From Xiphias gladius (taxonomy: Eukaryota > Chordata > Actinopteri > Istiophoriformes > Xiphiidae), in NCBI RefSeq assembly GCF_016859285.1, contig NC_053403.1, positions 2,222,448 through 2,286,447 of the forward strand: a stretch of 64,000 nt of DNA. The letters run 5' to 3'. Every line of letters begins with the position of its first letter. The first letter of the stretch is position 1. Shown here one piece after another: positions 35,301-50,300 of this stretch. The notes under the pieces were generated by a model. It had not been told where the DNA came from, did not search any database, and was given only the letters and a program-made list of their open reading frames with translations. A program made the translations under genes and the position numbers.

Positions 35301-38300
35301 CTGAGATGAAGCTAATGGCCTCCACCCCTTACAGAAGTCACATCTATAATGTCGCCAACTTCGACATGATCAGCAATGTGCAGAGAGAGCTCATTATTCA
35401 GATGTGCACTGGGGTCGACGATCAACTCAATTCACTCGTCAGCGGAGAAGAAGGTGAGATGTGGTAAAAACCACTTTTATACCTGGTCTGGGTTTAAAGT
35501 GCGTGAGTAAATGGAGAGAATGTGACATTTGCCTCAGACTTTTCCTTTTTTTGGAGTTTGCCACCCTCTGTCTTCCATTGTCACATTGGACATGATGTTA
35601 GAATGATAGTACTGCATTTTGGGAAATACACTTATTCCCTTTCTTGCTGTGACTTAGATGTAAAGATTGATGGAAACAGAGGGAAACAGTTAGCCTGACT
35701 CTGTCCCAAAACAACAAAGTCCTCCTACCAATGCCTCTGAAGTTCACTAATTAACAAGTTATATCTCTAAACATTTGGGCACATGTTTAATGGACAGACA
35801 TGAGAGTGCCATCAATCTTCACATCTAATTCTCAGCAAAGAAAAAAGAATTAACATGTTTCTTTAAGTCCTGTCCTATAGTGTCTGTGACTATGACACTT
35901 AGTTATGGAGGCTACTGTTCCATTTTTCCATTTTGAAAATCTTATATAGTATCTTACTTTTCAAAATAGTATAAATAGTTTTCTTGATAAAATTACCAGT
36001 ACTATAGGTTTATGATGTGAACATCAGTTGTAATAATTTCAAATTAGTTTCTGAGAAATTGTTTTTTCTTTCATTTCACTTTTCAAACATTCCTTTTGTG
36101 TACATTTATTGCGCCTTGCAAATCAGATAATCCTATCATTCTGAGTCTGAATCTGATTTTTGCAGTCGTTGAGCCAGCTTCTAACCTCCAAATCCTGGAG
36201 ATGGCCTCGAAGTCCATGCGGGTGACCTGGGACTCCTCCATTGGGGACGTTTCTGGATACAAGGTGCAGATGAACCCCATGATGACCGGCAGGAAACGGC
36301 AGGAGCTGTACGTGGGCCCGTCTCAGACCTCGGTGGTGGTCAGAGACCTCTCTCCAGACACAGAGTATGAGATCAGTCTCTTCGCTCTGAAGGGCCTGAC
36401 GCCCAGTGAGCCCATCATGGCCATGCAGAAGACGGAGCCAGTTAAAGTGTCAGTGGGTGAGGAAAAAGTAATGATTTTACAGTTTCCCAACCGGGTCAAG
36501 TCCCAAAATGAAGAGTTCTGAATAAATATGGATAAATCATCCATGAGACCATGCACAGTATATTATAACCCTCACAGGACAAGCACTGCAGTCATACTAC
36601 AATTTTGAATTGTCTGATAATGTGAACCCTTGCAAGACGTCAACATGGGAATCTTTCCCATTGCCACCATTGTCTTTAGTTTGCAAACAGACAAGTCCCA
36701 CTCAGAGTGAAAAGTGAGAGACTATGAGATATTTTAATGTGCTGTCATTGAAGCATAAAGAGCCTGACAGTCAATTACAATTTTGTATTATGATTTTTGC
36801 TTTTCCCATCTAGAATGTTCTCTTGGTGTGGATGTTCAAGCCGACGTCGTCCTCCTGGTTGATGGCTCCTACAGTATTGGTCTGGCCAACTTTGCTAAAG
36901 TAAGAGCTTTCCTGGAGGTGCTGGTGAACACCTTTGACATTGGGCCAAATAAGGTTCAGATCAGCTTGGTCCAATACAGCAGGGACCCCCACACCGAGTT
37001 CTACCTTAACACTCACCATGACCTGAGTGCCGTGGTCAAGGCTGTGAGGACTTTCCCGTACAGAGGCGGCTCCACCAACACTGGCAAGGCCATGAGCTAC
37101 ACGAGGGAGAAGATCTTCCAGGTCACCAGAGGGGCACGTGTCAATGTTCCCCGTGTTACCATCCTCATCACCGACGGGAAGTCGTCCGACGCCTTCCAGG
37201 AGCCAGCCAACAAGCTGAGGAATGCTGATGTGGAGATCTTCGCAGTGGGTGTTAAGGATGCTGTACGATCTGAGCTGGAGGCCATTGCCAACACACCTGC
37301 AGAGACCCATGTGTACACTGTGGAGGACTTCGATGCCTTCCAGAGAATTTCCAAAGAACTTACGCAGTCCATCTGCCTGAGAATTGAGCAAGAACTTCGC
37401 AACATCATCCAGAGACGTAAGCAAGATTGATTTATCTCCTATGCTAATTACAGTTTGCTTTATTTTGAGGAATCTTCTTTTGATTTACTGTTATGTATTG
37501 TTTAGATTTGATCTATGATGATTAAGTTATGCCTTTTGACTCTGGTCCTTATCAAATACTTGCTCTGGTTCTTGTTGTATTATTTGTGTAAGAAAAAAAG
37601 CCAAATGTTGACATCAACTATCATTATTTTCACCAGATTCCAGGTGCCATAACAGTCATACAGTCATTTGTCATAAATGACATGGTATTTTGTGGTTCTT
37701 TTTGTTAAAAATATAAGTGGATCGCTGGTTGTTTCCCACTTTTTATAACCTATGTTGGATCCTAGCTTTAGCAGCAGAGGTGGAAATAAAGAATCACTTT
37801 GATGGTTTGAATAGTTTCAGTCAGTTCAGTTTAAAGATTTGTACTCACCATGGAGTTCATTTTTTAAAATGCTAAGCTGTAGTACCTATACTATAGCTAC
37901 TGTACACCTATATTGGGGAATGGTGGCTTAAAGGTTAGAGAAGTGGGTTTGCGACCATAAGGTTGCTGGTTCAAACCCTTGATAGATCTGGGATGTCGTC
38001 TTGCTCCGACTGTCATCAATTCAGTCTTGGATTTTAAGAAAGTTCATTCAGTTGCTCGTTTGACTCAGTTCAGTGCCTACATACAGTAAGCACCTGTCTG
38101 CAACGAATGTATCGTGGGTGTTTATGTGGATTTTGGGCAACTTTTAATCAAGATCCACTGATTGGTGTTTACTCCCCATGATTCACTATTCACTCTGTTC
38201 AGTTTCAAGATTTGGTGTTAAAGTTTTCCTGACGTATGGAACACCTCCACTTAGCTGAATCTGCTGACCACTGGGCATTGTGACTATTCCTGGAGACATC

Positions 38301-41300
38301 AAAAATGCTGCTTTTGTATATCACACAACTGGAAATACTTTGCTTTAGACGCACTTCCTTCATTGCATGGAAGTGATTACATGTTACTGTTATCTCTAAT
38401 GTCACATTAAATGAGGTCGTTTTGAGCCTACAGTCATACAGTATGTTTTTAATTGTTTGTAAGAAGATTTGGAGCCATCTCACTTTTGTTTATCCATTGC
38501 TCTGGAGTGGGACTTGTTTGCTTAGTTGCATGCTAGCTTTGTTTTATCTGTAGCACATGCTAGCTCAGCACGATTGCAACCGTACCAGCATTGGAGCACT
38601 AAACAGTCAGCATATTCCTGTCAGGTTTTTGTAATTAGTTTTAATTTTTTAAATTAATTAATTATTTATTCAATAGGCCAGAAAAATAATTCCTTCTCTT
38701 AAACAAGTACATTCTTTTATCTCAAACTAGTGAACGTTTCCTTGCGATGATGTAAAAATACAGTACTAAAAAAAAAACCTGCAGATGAATTTCTGTAGCC
38801 ACTTTGGGGTTTAACTTGAGAGCATGTGATGGAGCTAATATTGATTTATCTTCCTAATTCTTTATTCATGTCCAATTACTTCAAAATATTTTGTTAGTTT
38901 TTCAGTCGCTGTCAGTGTAAGCTATAGTTTCCTCAGCATAATGTCATCAAACATGATGAGCTGAAACTGTTTTTGATGAAGAAAAATGTATTTATTTGTC
39001 TAGTGTACTAAGAGCTATGATTCATGTTTTTAATCACTTCCATGGGCTCAGCAAATTAATTTGAAAAAATTAAGATTTTTAATTTAGCACGTCGTAAAAC
39101 TACTTGTCAGGTATTAGGATTTGGGACACTTGTGGTGATCAAAACAACATTTTAACAATAAATTATTGCAGCACTCAGATGTAACTCTACAACCCTTCAC
39201 TGCGGAGGAGAATGCACAATAGTAACGTCATCCAGTCATCCATACGCACACAATTACTTTCATGTCACTTTTCCAAGTGTGTCTTTTTCAGCTGAACCTT
39301 CCTCTTTTACCTCAATGTGTTAAACATATTTCCACCTTTAGAACATTCAAGGGCAGGGAGAATTCCTGCGTGTGGAAATATGAGAACTGGGTCAAATAGT
39401 GGTTTGCAGAGACTTCTTTGCATTTGTTGGTTGGAGCACCAGATGGCTCGGTTATTACCATATCAAGTGACAATCCAGACAGTCAAGAGTGATGTCCATC
39501 ATTTATCCCAAAGAAAAACCCTAACTTTGAGATTCATTCTTTTTCCCGACATCATTAGCCACCCCTGGATATCTGGTACTCAACTTTAAACAAGCAAGAA
39601 GAGTTACTCTCAAAAGCTGTTTAACCCACGTAAAGCCAGAGTTTAATCACTCTGTGTTACTTTGCCAAAAGGAGCTTCCCGGTCTGCCAATGTAGAACGT
39701 GACTCATGCCAGCTTTGATTGCTGATTATACAATTCTTATGTAATAATGACTCTCTATCAACAAAGAGAAGTGTACAGGAGCCCGAATGAGCAGCAAAGT
39801 CGTGGCTTCCATCCAACATAATGGCTCAAAGAGCTCCCAAAGTGGGGCGTTTCACAGCGGCCGCCCTCCTGATGTTCTTTAAATAATGGAGCTGTCAGAT
39901 TGGTTGTAATGGTGCTTCTTTATCAAGTGGTGTGTAGGTCAGCCCTTCCAACCCCTGGATTCCTTCATTTTTTGTTCCTTTTTTTTTTTTAGGGAGGTCT
40001 TGTCAAAACCACAGCCCAGGCTCAGCCCATTCAGAATTATCCTTGGTGATTTGCATTTTCTCTGCCAACTATCTTTAATATTTTATGGATAACAGCCTGG
40101 GAGTACAGAAAGACTAAGCTGATTGATCATGCAAATCTCAGACTGTTAGCCAGCTTTTCATGGTAATTTGTTCACTGCATGACTGCTTAAAAAAAGAAAA
40201 ACAAAACTGAAAGATAAGTTGCAGACTAACGTGAATAAATTAATCATGCTAGGGCTGGGCCTAAGCCAAAATGGCAGTGTGGAAAAATAAAACCTTTAGA
40301 AGCTCATTGTGCACGGACCATAAAGTCTGTATCAGCAGGACTCGTAAAGAGCACTGGGGACACCCATAGATATCACATCTTCAAGCATTACCAGAGTTAA
40401 AATCAACATGGCAAAACATTCTTGTTGGTTTGAATTAGCATTTTTAGTCTGAATTTGCTTTTGCTTTTGGACAATTTAGAAAGAGACGGTCGTGTTAAAC
40501 TTTGGAGTTGTTTATCTTAAGTGGTACTGAGATGCTGATGGTTGAATATTTGTCTTTAACTGATATTGGTTTTGTTCTGTTGATTCGTGCTCAACCATAT
40601 GTAACATCACCGGTGCTAAAAATCACACAGGGATCCTTAATGTTTAAACATCAAGGGAACAGAAAGAAGTTACAGACCTTATTGTAGTATCTCCATTAAT
40701 TAAGCTGAGGTTCATCAGAGTTTTCCTGCCAAATAAACTAAAATTAAAAACATGATGTTATATGTTCAAAAGCCAACGGTAGTCTACAAGTTCCATCTGT
40801 GTCTGTGCATGGTTATATGGCATTGTATCATTTTAACTTTCGTTACCTTCTACTTTCTCCAGAACTGGTCCAACCGAAGGACCTTACCTTCTCAGAAATC
40901 GGCCCCAGGAGCCTCAGGGCCTCGTGGGAGATCGACTCCGACAACGTCGAGTCCTATTTGGTTAAGTTCAGGCCAGAAGATGATGCCGACGGGCATTATA
41001 TTTCCATGGCTGTGCCCGGGGACACAACCACAACCCTCCTCCCCCACCTTACCCCGCTCACTCGCTACGAGGTCAATATTTACGCTGAGTACGACAAAGG
41101 GGAGAGCTTGCCTTTGAAAGGCTATGAGAACACTTTAGAAGGTATTTATGTAGCCTCAAGACATTTATCTTTTGTTTTTTAAGCTGGTAAATGGGAGCAG
41201 TAAAACCTTATGTCATTCACATGTTGCAGACCAAGGCCCGGTGCGCAACCTGAGAGTATCTGAAGAGACAACAAACAGCTTCAGAGTATCATGGCAGCCA

Positions 41301-44300
41301 GCTCCAGGAGCTGTCACTCGCTACCGGTTGACCTATGAACCCATTGGGGACGAGAGCTCAAGGATGGAGGTGACCACTGACGGCACAGAGACAACGACTG
41401 TGCTCGAGGAGCTTCAGCCCCAAACCACCTACCGCGTGAGCGTGACTCCTGAATACCGGTCCGGACCCGGAGTGCCACGGCAGACTGAGGGCACCACCAA
41501 AGAAGGTGATTGTAGCTTTTAGGCAACAATTTATACACCGTTACAAATAGGAAGAGAGCGCTGCTTGGCACTGGAAACGTCTCATAGCCCACAGTTTTTG
41601 ATGCATTTTGCATCAGAAATCATGAACTTCCTCTCAGTGTCATTACTCACTCCAACCAGAACACACAGATATTCAGACATTCAGATATTCAAATATTAGT
41701 GGAATCAGTGTAAGTTATGGTTACCAGTAGTAGCAGTTTTCCAGTGCCAATCAAGAATCGTGCCAAATGAAATAAGAAAAAGAAACACAATAGTATGACA
41801 AAATCTATGAAAATTTACTCTATCAGTACTTTTTCAGATTGTCCCATGGCTCAGAAAATCCCATCAACCAGGTTCTTATAAAATTGGAACAATGACACAT
41901 CTCTTCTGATTGATTTACAGATATTTGCTGAGTTTCAGATTGTGTACTATTATAATTATAGTATTTTCTAGGACAGTTCTCTAAATATCCAAACTTATCC
42001 TGACATTGCAATAAATGGTATGACCATCTAGGGCATGTAGTTACATAAGGCCTATATAGTTCCGTGAGCCTGTATATAAAGGGTGTGACAACAGAGATAA
42101 AACAGCCAAGAGTCCAAAGGGGTTAACAGATAATGATCAACAGATGCTCTCATGAACGAGATCTACATGAGTGTTTAAAACTCCAGTTGATGGCAAATCT
42201 TCGCTCCAAAACGGATTTGGGGCCAGAATTTGAGCTCTGAAGTCCAGAAATCTGAGTAGCTGGTTAAGTAATCGTTGAGTCACTGGTAGTGATCCACAAC
42301 AGGTGCCTGCAGATGTCTTTTGGTCATTTTGTTTGTGCTATGGGACAGTAAAAACTATAAAAATCTAATTGCAAATTTAAATCACAAAGACATGGGATGA
42401 TGAAAAAAACTCAAACTGTCTTTCCATCTTTTTGCGTCATTTCAAGACCACAATGGAAATACAGTAAGTTCGGACTTTATTTTGACATCCTCAGTGACTC
42501 TATTTGTCCACAGTGGTTTTTTTTAAAGCCATCATCTGCCATTTGGCATTTGCTTGTATTCCAAAAATGCCTGGGAGTGCCAGACGTCCACACATTTTTG
42601 ACCTCAGTGGAGAGTGAACTCCTAACCCTGCAGTGTTAGTACAACCTGCCACCCATCACGCTCCTCGTCAGATCTTTCCTGCCTTACAGGGAAAGGAATG
42701 AAAAACAGACGGAAGCACTGAATGCTGGGATATAAAAGTGGGTCAAGATGTACTCAGAGGTGATAAACAATGAGGAAGGAAAGTGGAGGAGATTTTTTTT
42801 TCCTGAGCTGACAAACCCTCTAGACTCTGGACGGTGATGTTATGAAACTTTGATGATCTTTCGTAGATTCTTGAAGGGGGATTATCTCATGGAGAAATTT
42901 CCAGCAAGGTCAGCTTTTGCACTTTAAGGGAGGGATTACGTGTCTTCTGAAAACACTTAATATTAGTGACCTTGAGCCAGAACACTAAGGATGCAACTGG
43001 AAATAAACCAATTAGATTCCTCTTTACCATGGCAACGGCATTTCTTAACGCGTCGGAGTGCGTTGTTCACCTCCGGGTGCCTCCAGCTCGTTCAGACGAT
43101 GCGGCTGCAAAGAGGCAGGATTAATCCCAGCTTGCACCTCTCTGACATCAAACACTCAGCCGGCTCTGTGATGGATTTACGTTTTTTTCCTCCACGTATG
43201 GCTCACGATATTGTACCACATTACAATGTTTACTGAGCCACGACTTTATCTCTAAACTATGGATTGATGCAATGCCGTGAGGTTTTGCGTGACCGCCGGT
43301 CCAAGTGTTGGACCAACGGTCTCAGTCTCGGTTTCTAGAGTAAATTTACCGTCAAACCAAAACAATTAACTATGACAGGCTGAAAGCTCTGCAGATCTCT
43401 GTGTTTCTGGGATTCTGACCAACAGTGTCACTTTTGTTCAATATGTTGTCTAATCAAATATCAAAAGCATTGAATAATCTAGATTTCATCCATATTTTCC
43501 TTTGATCGAGGCTGATATTTTTTCTAAATTAAAATGCAGTACTCTAAGGAGGAAAAACGTTGACAGATAAAGTGGATAAATACCCATATCAGGGTATCGT
43601 GAAACCAGTCTTCACAGCTCATGCATAGATGTAAAATAAACAGTTGAGCAATTCAAAGCAAGACATTATTGGTATTTTGCTTGTGGCACGCAGCTGTTAC
43701 CCGCTGATTCTCCTAGATCAAGTGATTATGCGTGTTTCATTGTGACTGTATGGCTGAACAACCACAGCTAATGTTTGAGGATTTACTTTAATTGCTGTGA
43801 CTAAACCCTGGAAGATGACCAAATCACCGCAAGGGCTCTTAAAACAAACAAAGCTAATGTTTCATTCGAATCTCTGTTTAGACACGGCTTTCTTTTGCTA
43901 CGGAGCAAAATGTTAGAAAATATCCTACTTTCAGTACCCAGAGAGGCTTTAAAGGTCAGGCTTATTGATACTGGAGAGTAAAAATAAACAATCAGAAGAG
44001 TGGAGAGAGAGGGAAAGTGGAGGAGGGAGAGGAATAAGCAATCCAGTTTTTGTAGGGGTTTACTCTCGGAGCTGTAGCGGTGTTAAAAGGAAATGTATTT
44101 TTTTTTACCACCCGGGTCTTATAGGAAACGGGACTCTGGGACTCTTGTGACTGTGCAGTTGCTTAAAAGAGTCGAAACGAGCTACAGTACGGTGGGGGAT
44201 CCCGGTGGCCTAGCGGGGAAGACTCATGCGATTTAACTACAACGTCTCTGCTTCGATTACAACTGGGGGCCTTTGTTGCATGTTGTGGTCTTGTCTCTTT

Positions 44301-47300
44301 CCCCATGTTTACGATCTGTTTCTGTGCAAAAAGGTTATAGAACATGTATAAAAGAAACAGGTATACCTTTGAAAATATTGCCAGGAAATGGTGCTGACTG
44401 CACTGTGGTGGACCTGAATTCGTCAGGATGGATGCACTTAAGCGGTGTTTGCTCACCGGCGCACCTCGGACTTTGGAGTCGCTGGTTTTTAAGCCACATG
44501 CCGCGACAGTAACAGTGGACACAGCAGCCAGCCGCACAGGCTGAGAGGTAGAGATGAGAAACAGCAAGACCGGACAGGAATGTAACCCAGCAGAGAGCAG
44601 GGCTGGCAGGTTAGGAGGAGCAGGGAAGACTGACTAATTCCTGTCTCTCTCTGTTTATGTCTGTCTCCATGTGTCTTTGTTTCATGTTGCCTCTCTTTAT
44701 CACCTTCTGTCTTTGCGTTTCCCATTTCACCTTCCATTTCTCTTTAATTCTTTTTATCTTTGTCTCGTCATGGTAATTCCATTCCTTCTCTGTCCGTTTC
44801 TTGCTGTGTCTCTCTTTCTATTTTCCCTCTACGTCTCTCTGGTTCTATCTTTCTTTGTTTTTTTAAGTTGTTTTCTTTCCTTTTCTTTCTACCGTGTGAG
44901 GGCTTGCCTGGAATTTAATGGTGTTTGTCCTCAGTCTCTGTGTACTGGCCTGCGCAACCTCCAGATGCCTCCCTGGTAGCAGTGCCATGCAATCAGTACA
45001 GCCCTTTTTTTCCAATGCTTCAGGTTATCCTGTCGGGCCCACACAGGAGCAGTATGGTGCATTTGTTCCCCCGTGTTGCATTCACAGTCTAGTTCATTGT
45101 GAGGACGCTTGAGGTGCATCAGTAAGGCCTCCAGACATCCCTGGTGTTGGCCCACAGCAGAGGCAGATGGCAGGAGGACCCTCATTACTTTTGCCTCGCT
45201 CACACGCAGGGCTAAACCTGCTCAGGTCTGCAACGGAAAACTCGGCCGCATCGATACTGTAACCACATCGAAACCAGTGAGCTCACTCTTACTGTAAAAA
45301 CTGTGCAAGGGCATTTCTGTTTACGACCAAATGGGAGGGAGGAAAATGGAAAACTCTTCTTCATGCCAAAATCAGCAGGTTACAGAGTTTTCTGTGATAT
45401 ATCAAGTCTAATGCTACTGTATAAATGCTAGAGAGAGAGACAGAAAAACTCTCATAAATAGTAAGACAAATGTGAATTAAACAAAAAGCTATAAAATTAG
45501 ATTGATGAGGTGCATTTGAGGAGGCTTTCCAGACAATTTTGGTTTCCTTTTTTAAGCTTTATGTCAATCTTTGTGTCCATTGAACCCAAATTTCAAACCT
45601 CTTGACAATCTAAAAAGACTGTGCATGGTAGCCAATCTTAAAGCCAGGAGTGTTCATCTAGGCTCTTGACCTTTGATGTTCTGGTTCTTTTTCCCTGATT
45701 GTAGTTGTAGTGTGATCAGTCCCAGACCCCCAACTTGTCCTAACCTGTCAAAGGGGTCTCAGTTTTCAACAGGCAATTTTGCTCTTTGCAGTTTTCGCCT
45801 GTATTATCTTTCCAGACCTGCTTCAGGGGTTGAGATTGAGATTGGATTTAAGGTGAGGTTGGGACTCATTATCTGAACATATGAAGTCTTACTTTCCAGT
45901 TTGGCTACGACCAGACTTCACTCAGTCTTCCTGAGGCGATTCTGGCTTGACAGCACATTCCATCTCAGTTTAGGTCTCAGTTTAGAATTGTGATTAAAGA
46001 GTAAACGTAAATTTTTGTCCAAAAAAAATGACATCTCTTCAATTTTCACATGAAGGTCATAATGTTTAAACTGAGGAAAAATAGAAGGAGTGCTGCAGGG
46101 TGCCGCATGGACTGACTGTGAAGAAATACTCCCCTATGAGCCTGTGATCTAGAAAATGTGCTGAAGACTTCAGACATGTTTCCTACATGTTTTCCATCAA
46201 AGTCTATTATGGAAGATATTTTGTTAAATCAAGTGACAAACATAATGCTGCGAAGGGGACATTTTTTCTTTTTTTTAAATAAGAGCTGCCCCTGTTGAAA
46301 CTGAACCCCTCAGCTATGGTTGGGTACCAGTTACTTGTACATTTTCGTTCTGATTATGATTCAGATTCTGCTTATTGCTTACTGATTTTATCACACTTTT
46401 AGGCTGCAGTCAAGGCTGAGGTATTTTGTGCTTCTGTTAGGTAAAAATGTACAATAATTACAAACACAGATATTCATCTTATGTTGAACCATGTCTGTTT
46501 CCCGCTTGTTTTCGTTTGATCGGACGTCCTAACATTAGCGGATTTTGGGGCAGGGGTGCACAACTTTTTCTCTCTCAGTACTGATTCCGATACCTAAACT
46601 CAGGGTATCTGCAAGCACGGATCTGATAGCAGTGCTCTCTTTTTCTCAAATTTAAAATCGGTGTACCTACCCGCATAGATCATGTGTGAATTATTTTTTT
46701 GTAACATGGCCAGGGATTTCAGTGGGGCTAAAAATGGAGTCTGAGATACTGATTTTAATGTCGACCGGTCACATCATGGCCAATGACCGATTCCCTTTAT
46801 AAGGTCACTATTGGTGCTGATACCATTTCGGATCGGTGCATTCCTAATCAGTTACTTTAATTAAAAAGCAAATACTGGATCTACAGTTATATGCATACAT
46901 TTTTGTAAGTCATGACTCGAGGCCCAACCCTGGCACTAAAAGTGTACGATTGTTACAAATTAAATTATTCGCACGCCATGTAATCTGAACATTTCTAAAG
47001 GCAATACGGCAGCACTTGAACGCAGGACAAACAGCTAGCCATCACAGGCTCCTCCTGGCTACATCCCGCTGTCTCCCGGATCTGTCTCCAAGAACTCTGT
47101 CTCTGTAGTCTGGATGCATTGAACCATACAAGCGGTGCACACGTTTGGGCAGTCCCTCCTGAAAGGCATTCGTGATGGTGCACTCATCTGTGCTCATGAA
47201 AAGTGACGCGAAGTTCAACCGTACTGCGGCCTTCACCCTGCTGTAGCCTCTGAGCCGCACAGGAAAGGCAATAATACCGCCTTACTCATTGAGCTAGACA

Positions 47301-50300
47301 GAGCTTCTCTTCAGATGTGGAGTAGCACCAATAACACTACCAGAGTGATTTTACTTCCCCACCATCTGGGCCACCCATAAGGAAACTGCCGTCACTCTCT
47401 GAAATTCAAGGTGCTTTAAATGTCTGACGGAAGATGGAACATGTCGAGTAGCGAAGTTTATACAAACGGTGAGCCAAGAGATTTTCCACTGTGTCCGTGA
47501 GGTTTCAGCAGCAGGGAGTCCCAGACTGAGTCTCCTCCTCTAGCCTAGTGTCAGAGAGCAAGAAAGACTCAACCTCTTTAGAGAGACACGTATAAAATCT
47601 TTAAGACGGGATACAGAAAGCCGGCCTGGACTTCATAAACGTGCCTTTCAGGTGCTGAAGCAGTCTATCTATCTGGTACTTTAGATCAGCTCCCTGAGGT
47701 TTAATTCAAATTGTCAGATCATTTCTGTCTCGTGCAAAATGTTTGTATAACTACAACTAAACTGTTGGGTTTTTTTTAAACCACATTTAACCAGCAAATC
47801 TTACCACATCGCAACACAAGGTCCATTTAGTAGCTGTTCTGGAGTTTTCGATTGTATCACACAATATTCCTCAGCAGATTGAATTTGCCCAGATGTCACT
47901 CAACTGTAACCGTTCAAATTTTCATTTTTTTGTGTGCTGCAGGAATCTTGTTTTCTTGACAGCAAAGCAAAAAAAAGAAAGAAAAAAAGTCACATAAAAG
48001 TCTAAGATAATAAATAGTCAAATATACCATATTGGATAATAAGGTTAATTGTCTTTGCTTCACTAGTTCCCCAAAAATGACTAGTTTCACCAAGTATTTT
48101 TAGCAGTTTTGTGCCAAATGGTTTTAGATCTGAGGAGATGATGCCAGCAAACATTTCCAGCAACGAAATAGTGAAAACTCACTTTTATAAATAGACTGAC
48201 AGGAAAAGATGTAACAAAGGTTCATGCTTTTCAACTTCAGGTAGTCTTCTTCACCCAGAATCAAGGTATAGCATTTTAAAAACCATTTCAGGTTGAGTTA
48301 GCTTTCATATACACACAATAATCAGAAATAATATGTATGTGTAGTTTAAGTTTCTATGGATAGATAGAGATAGATAGAGACATGGACACTAGTGGAAATT
48401 TCTTCAAAAGTGCATTAAATTCCCTGCGGTTTTGCAAAGATTTACTAAATGATGGACTGTGGAAAAACAGGTCTGAGTGCGTTTCGGGCAGCATCTGCAG
48501 AGCGCCAGATATTCCATACTCCATCTGATGGATGCCTGTGGCTGTTATTTTCGAAAGCCTCCAGACTCGGCTTCCAGCTTTGAGAGACAGAGCTCCTTGA
48601 GGGAGATAAAAAAAAAAAAATGGCAGCAGCTGTGGAGAGCTCCCAGCCCCCCTGCTAATGGTGGCTGCAGTGAGGCGTCTGTGCGGTGAAGACTGAGTGA
48701 CGGCGACTGAGCAGCACATGTGAAGTATCAGACAACGATAAACCAATAGCCATATGCATCGAAAGCAAAGCTCAGTATATCCAGGGTTGCAACTTTCAAA
48801 GCATTTTTTGTTTTCTTGCACATGATATTACTACTTAGAGCTCTGCAGTATATCTTTGTAAATTCATTAGGTTTGTCAGGATATGCTTGTAAACCAGCAT
48901 CAGAACTTCATTCACTAATGGAGTTTTCCATAGCTCATCCCTCTGTCTGACCACATGTTTTGCACATTTAAAACATGATGAAACGGACATTCCCAGTATC
49001 AGTTGGCAGGAAGAAAAATGGCCTGCACTCATCGACATCCAGGCCTATTTCATTTTAGTTCTTTTGTTTTTTCTATGTATTTTCAGCACAGAAACATACA
49101 CACGTTTTGACTCTGGACCTTTTCACTGTGCATACTTCAAAAGAAGAATCCTGATTTTTGTTGTTTTGTATCCAGACCAGAAACAATTTTTCTGACTATA
49201 AACATTTAGGGAGCCTGGTGTTTTCCTTCTGATCCCCTTTTCTCCAAAGATCTGTATCACCTGGCAAAAGCTAGAATGTGATTTATTTCACGCTGCCTCT
49301 CTTTATTATATAGCTGGAGATGATATTTGGTGTTAATTATCACGTTGTGGAAACTTGGCTCCTCAGTCTTTCCAGCGAGGCCTCCGTATATGCTGTCATC
49401 TTTATAGCGAAGAAGGATCATAACCTGATATCGACCCTCCCTTTTCCTCTTCCATCATTCACAAATGTTTCCAGTGGTCTCCTGTCTCTGTATAGTAAAG
49501 TGACCATATGTCCGTTTGCAGCAACACGAGCCACTGCGGAGGTGAGATTTGGTCTCGGTCGGTTGCACAAATCTATAGGGGTTTTGGCTTCTCTGTAATT
49601 CAGCCCTCAGAAAGTTAAGTTGAGGTCATGAAACCTCTGAAAACACTTAAATACTGTCAACACTCACCCTGTGTGTTTGTGTATGTTTTTTTTTTTTTTT
49701 GGTATCCTTTTGATTAAGCATTTGTGTAAATAACCAATTTCAGAGGAAGCCCATTTTTGTTAAGTGATGTCTTTTAATCACTCCATCTCTTCTACAAGGG
49801 TCGAGTTTATGGTTTCTGTTTATTTTATTCTTAGAAATGGTTTAGATTACAGTTTAAGTTTGAGTAAGGGTTAACTCTCAAACTCTCAAAAGCCACTGAC
49901 GTGTTCTGTGCATACTTAGAACTCCTCCTACTAACAACAGCAGCTCTGTGTAAACTAAGTGGTCTCTATGAGAAATACACAAACAAAAGCAATAGACTGT
50001 GTCTTATATCTGGATGTTTTAAAGAAGTCAAAGTGGAACTGTCATATCTTTCCCTATTTGTTTTACCTGCTTTTACCAGTGGTTAAAAAAAAAAAGTGGT
50101 TACCGTGTCTACAGCTGGCCAAGCTGCAGGAAAGACAAGGGTCTAATGAACTGCTGATGGCTTCTACAGGCTCCAATGCTCAATACACACCAAAATTAAA
50201 AAATATTGGATTGAACAAACAGTATACTGAGGATTTTTGTTTGCAACTTACCTGTGGAGCCACTGGAGCTAAAGATGCAGTGTTCCGCCAGAGCTGCTGA

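Noticed and set aside
36810-37424. Long minus-strand open frame (204 codons) opposite col12a1 exon 9
   Set aside because: It is the antisense shadow of the VWA2 exon, whose + strand frame has clear family motifs and correct splice sites.
44671-44979. 102-codon open frame in col12a1 intron 11
   Set aside because: It is produced by the pyrimidine-rich low-complexity stretch (Leu/Phe/Ser-rich translation), not by a gene.
44905-45110. Possible missing FN3 exon (acceptor-like CCTCAG then [10 protein letters not shown] in one frame)
   Set aside because: The frame hits a stop at once, and other frames lack the FN3 tryptophan, tyrosine and leucine pattern.
46995-47260. Minus-strand frame translating to [19 protein letters not shown] and neighbours
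   Set aside because: It briefly looked protein-like and might be a mobile-element relic, but it is short and broken and I could not tie it to any family.
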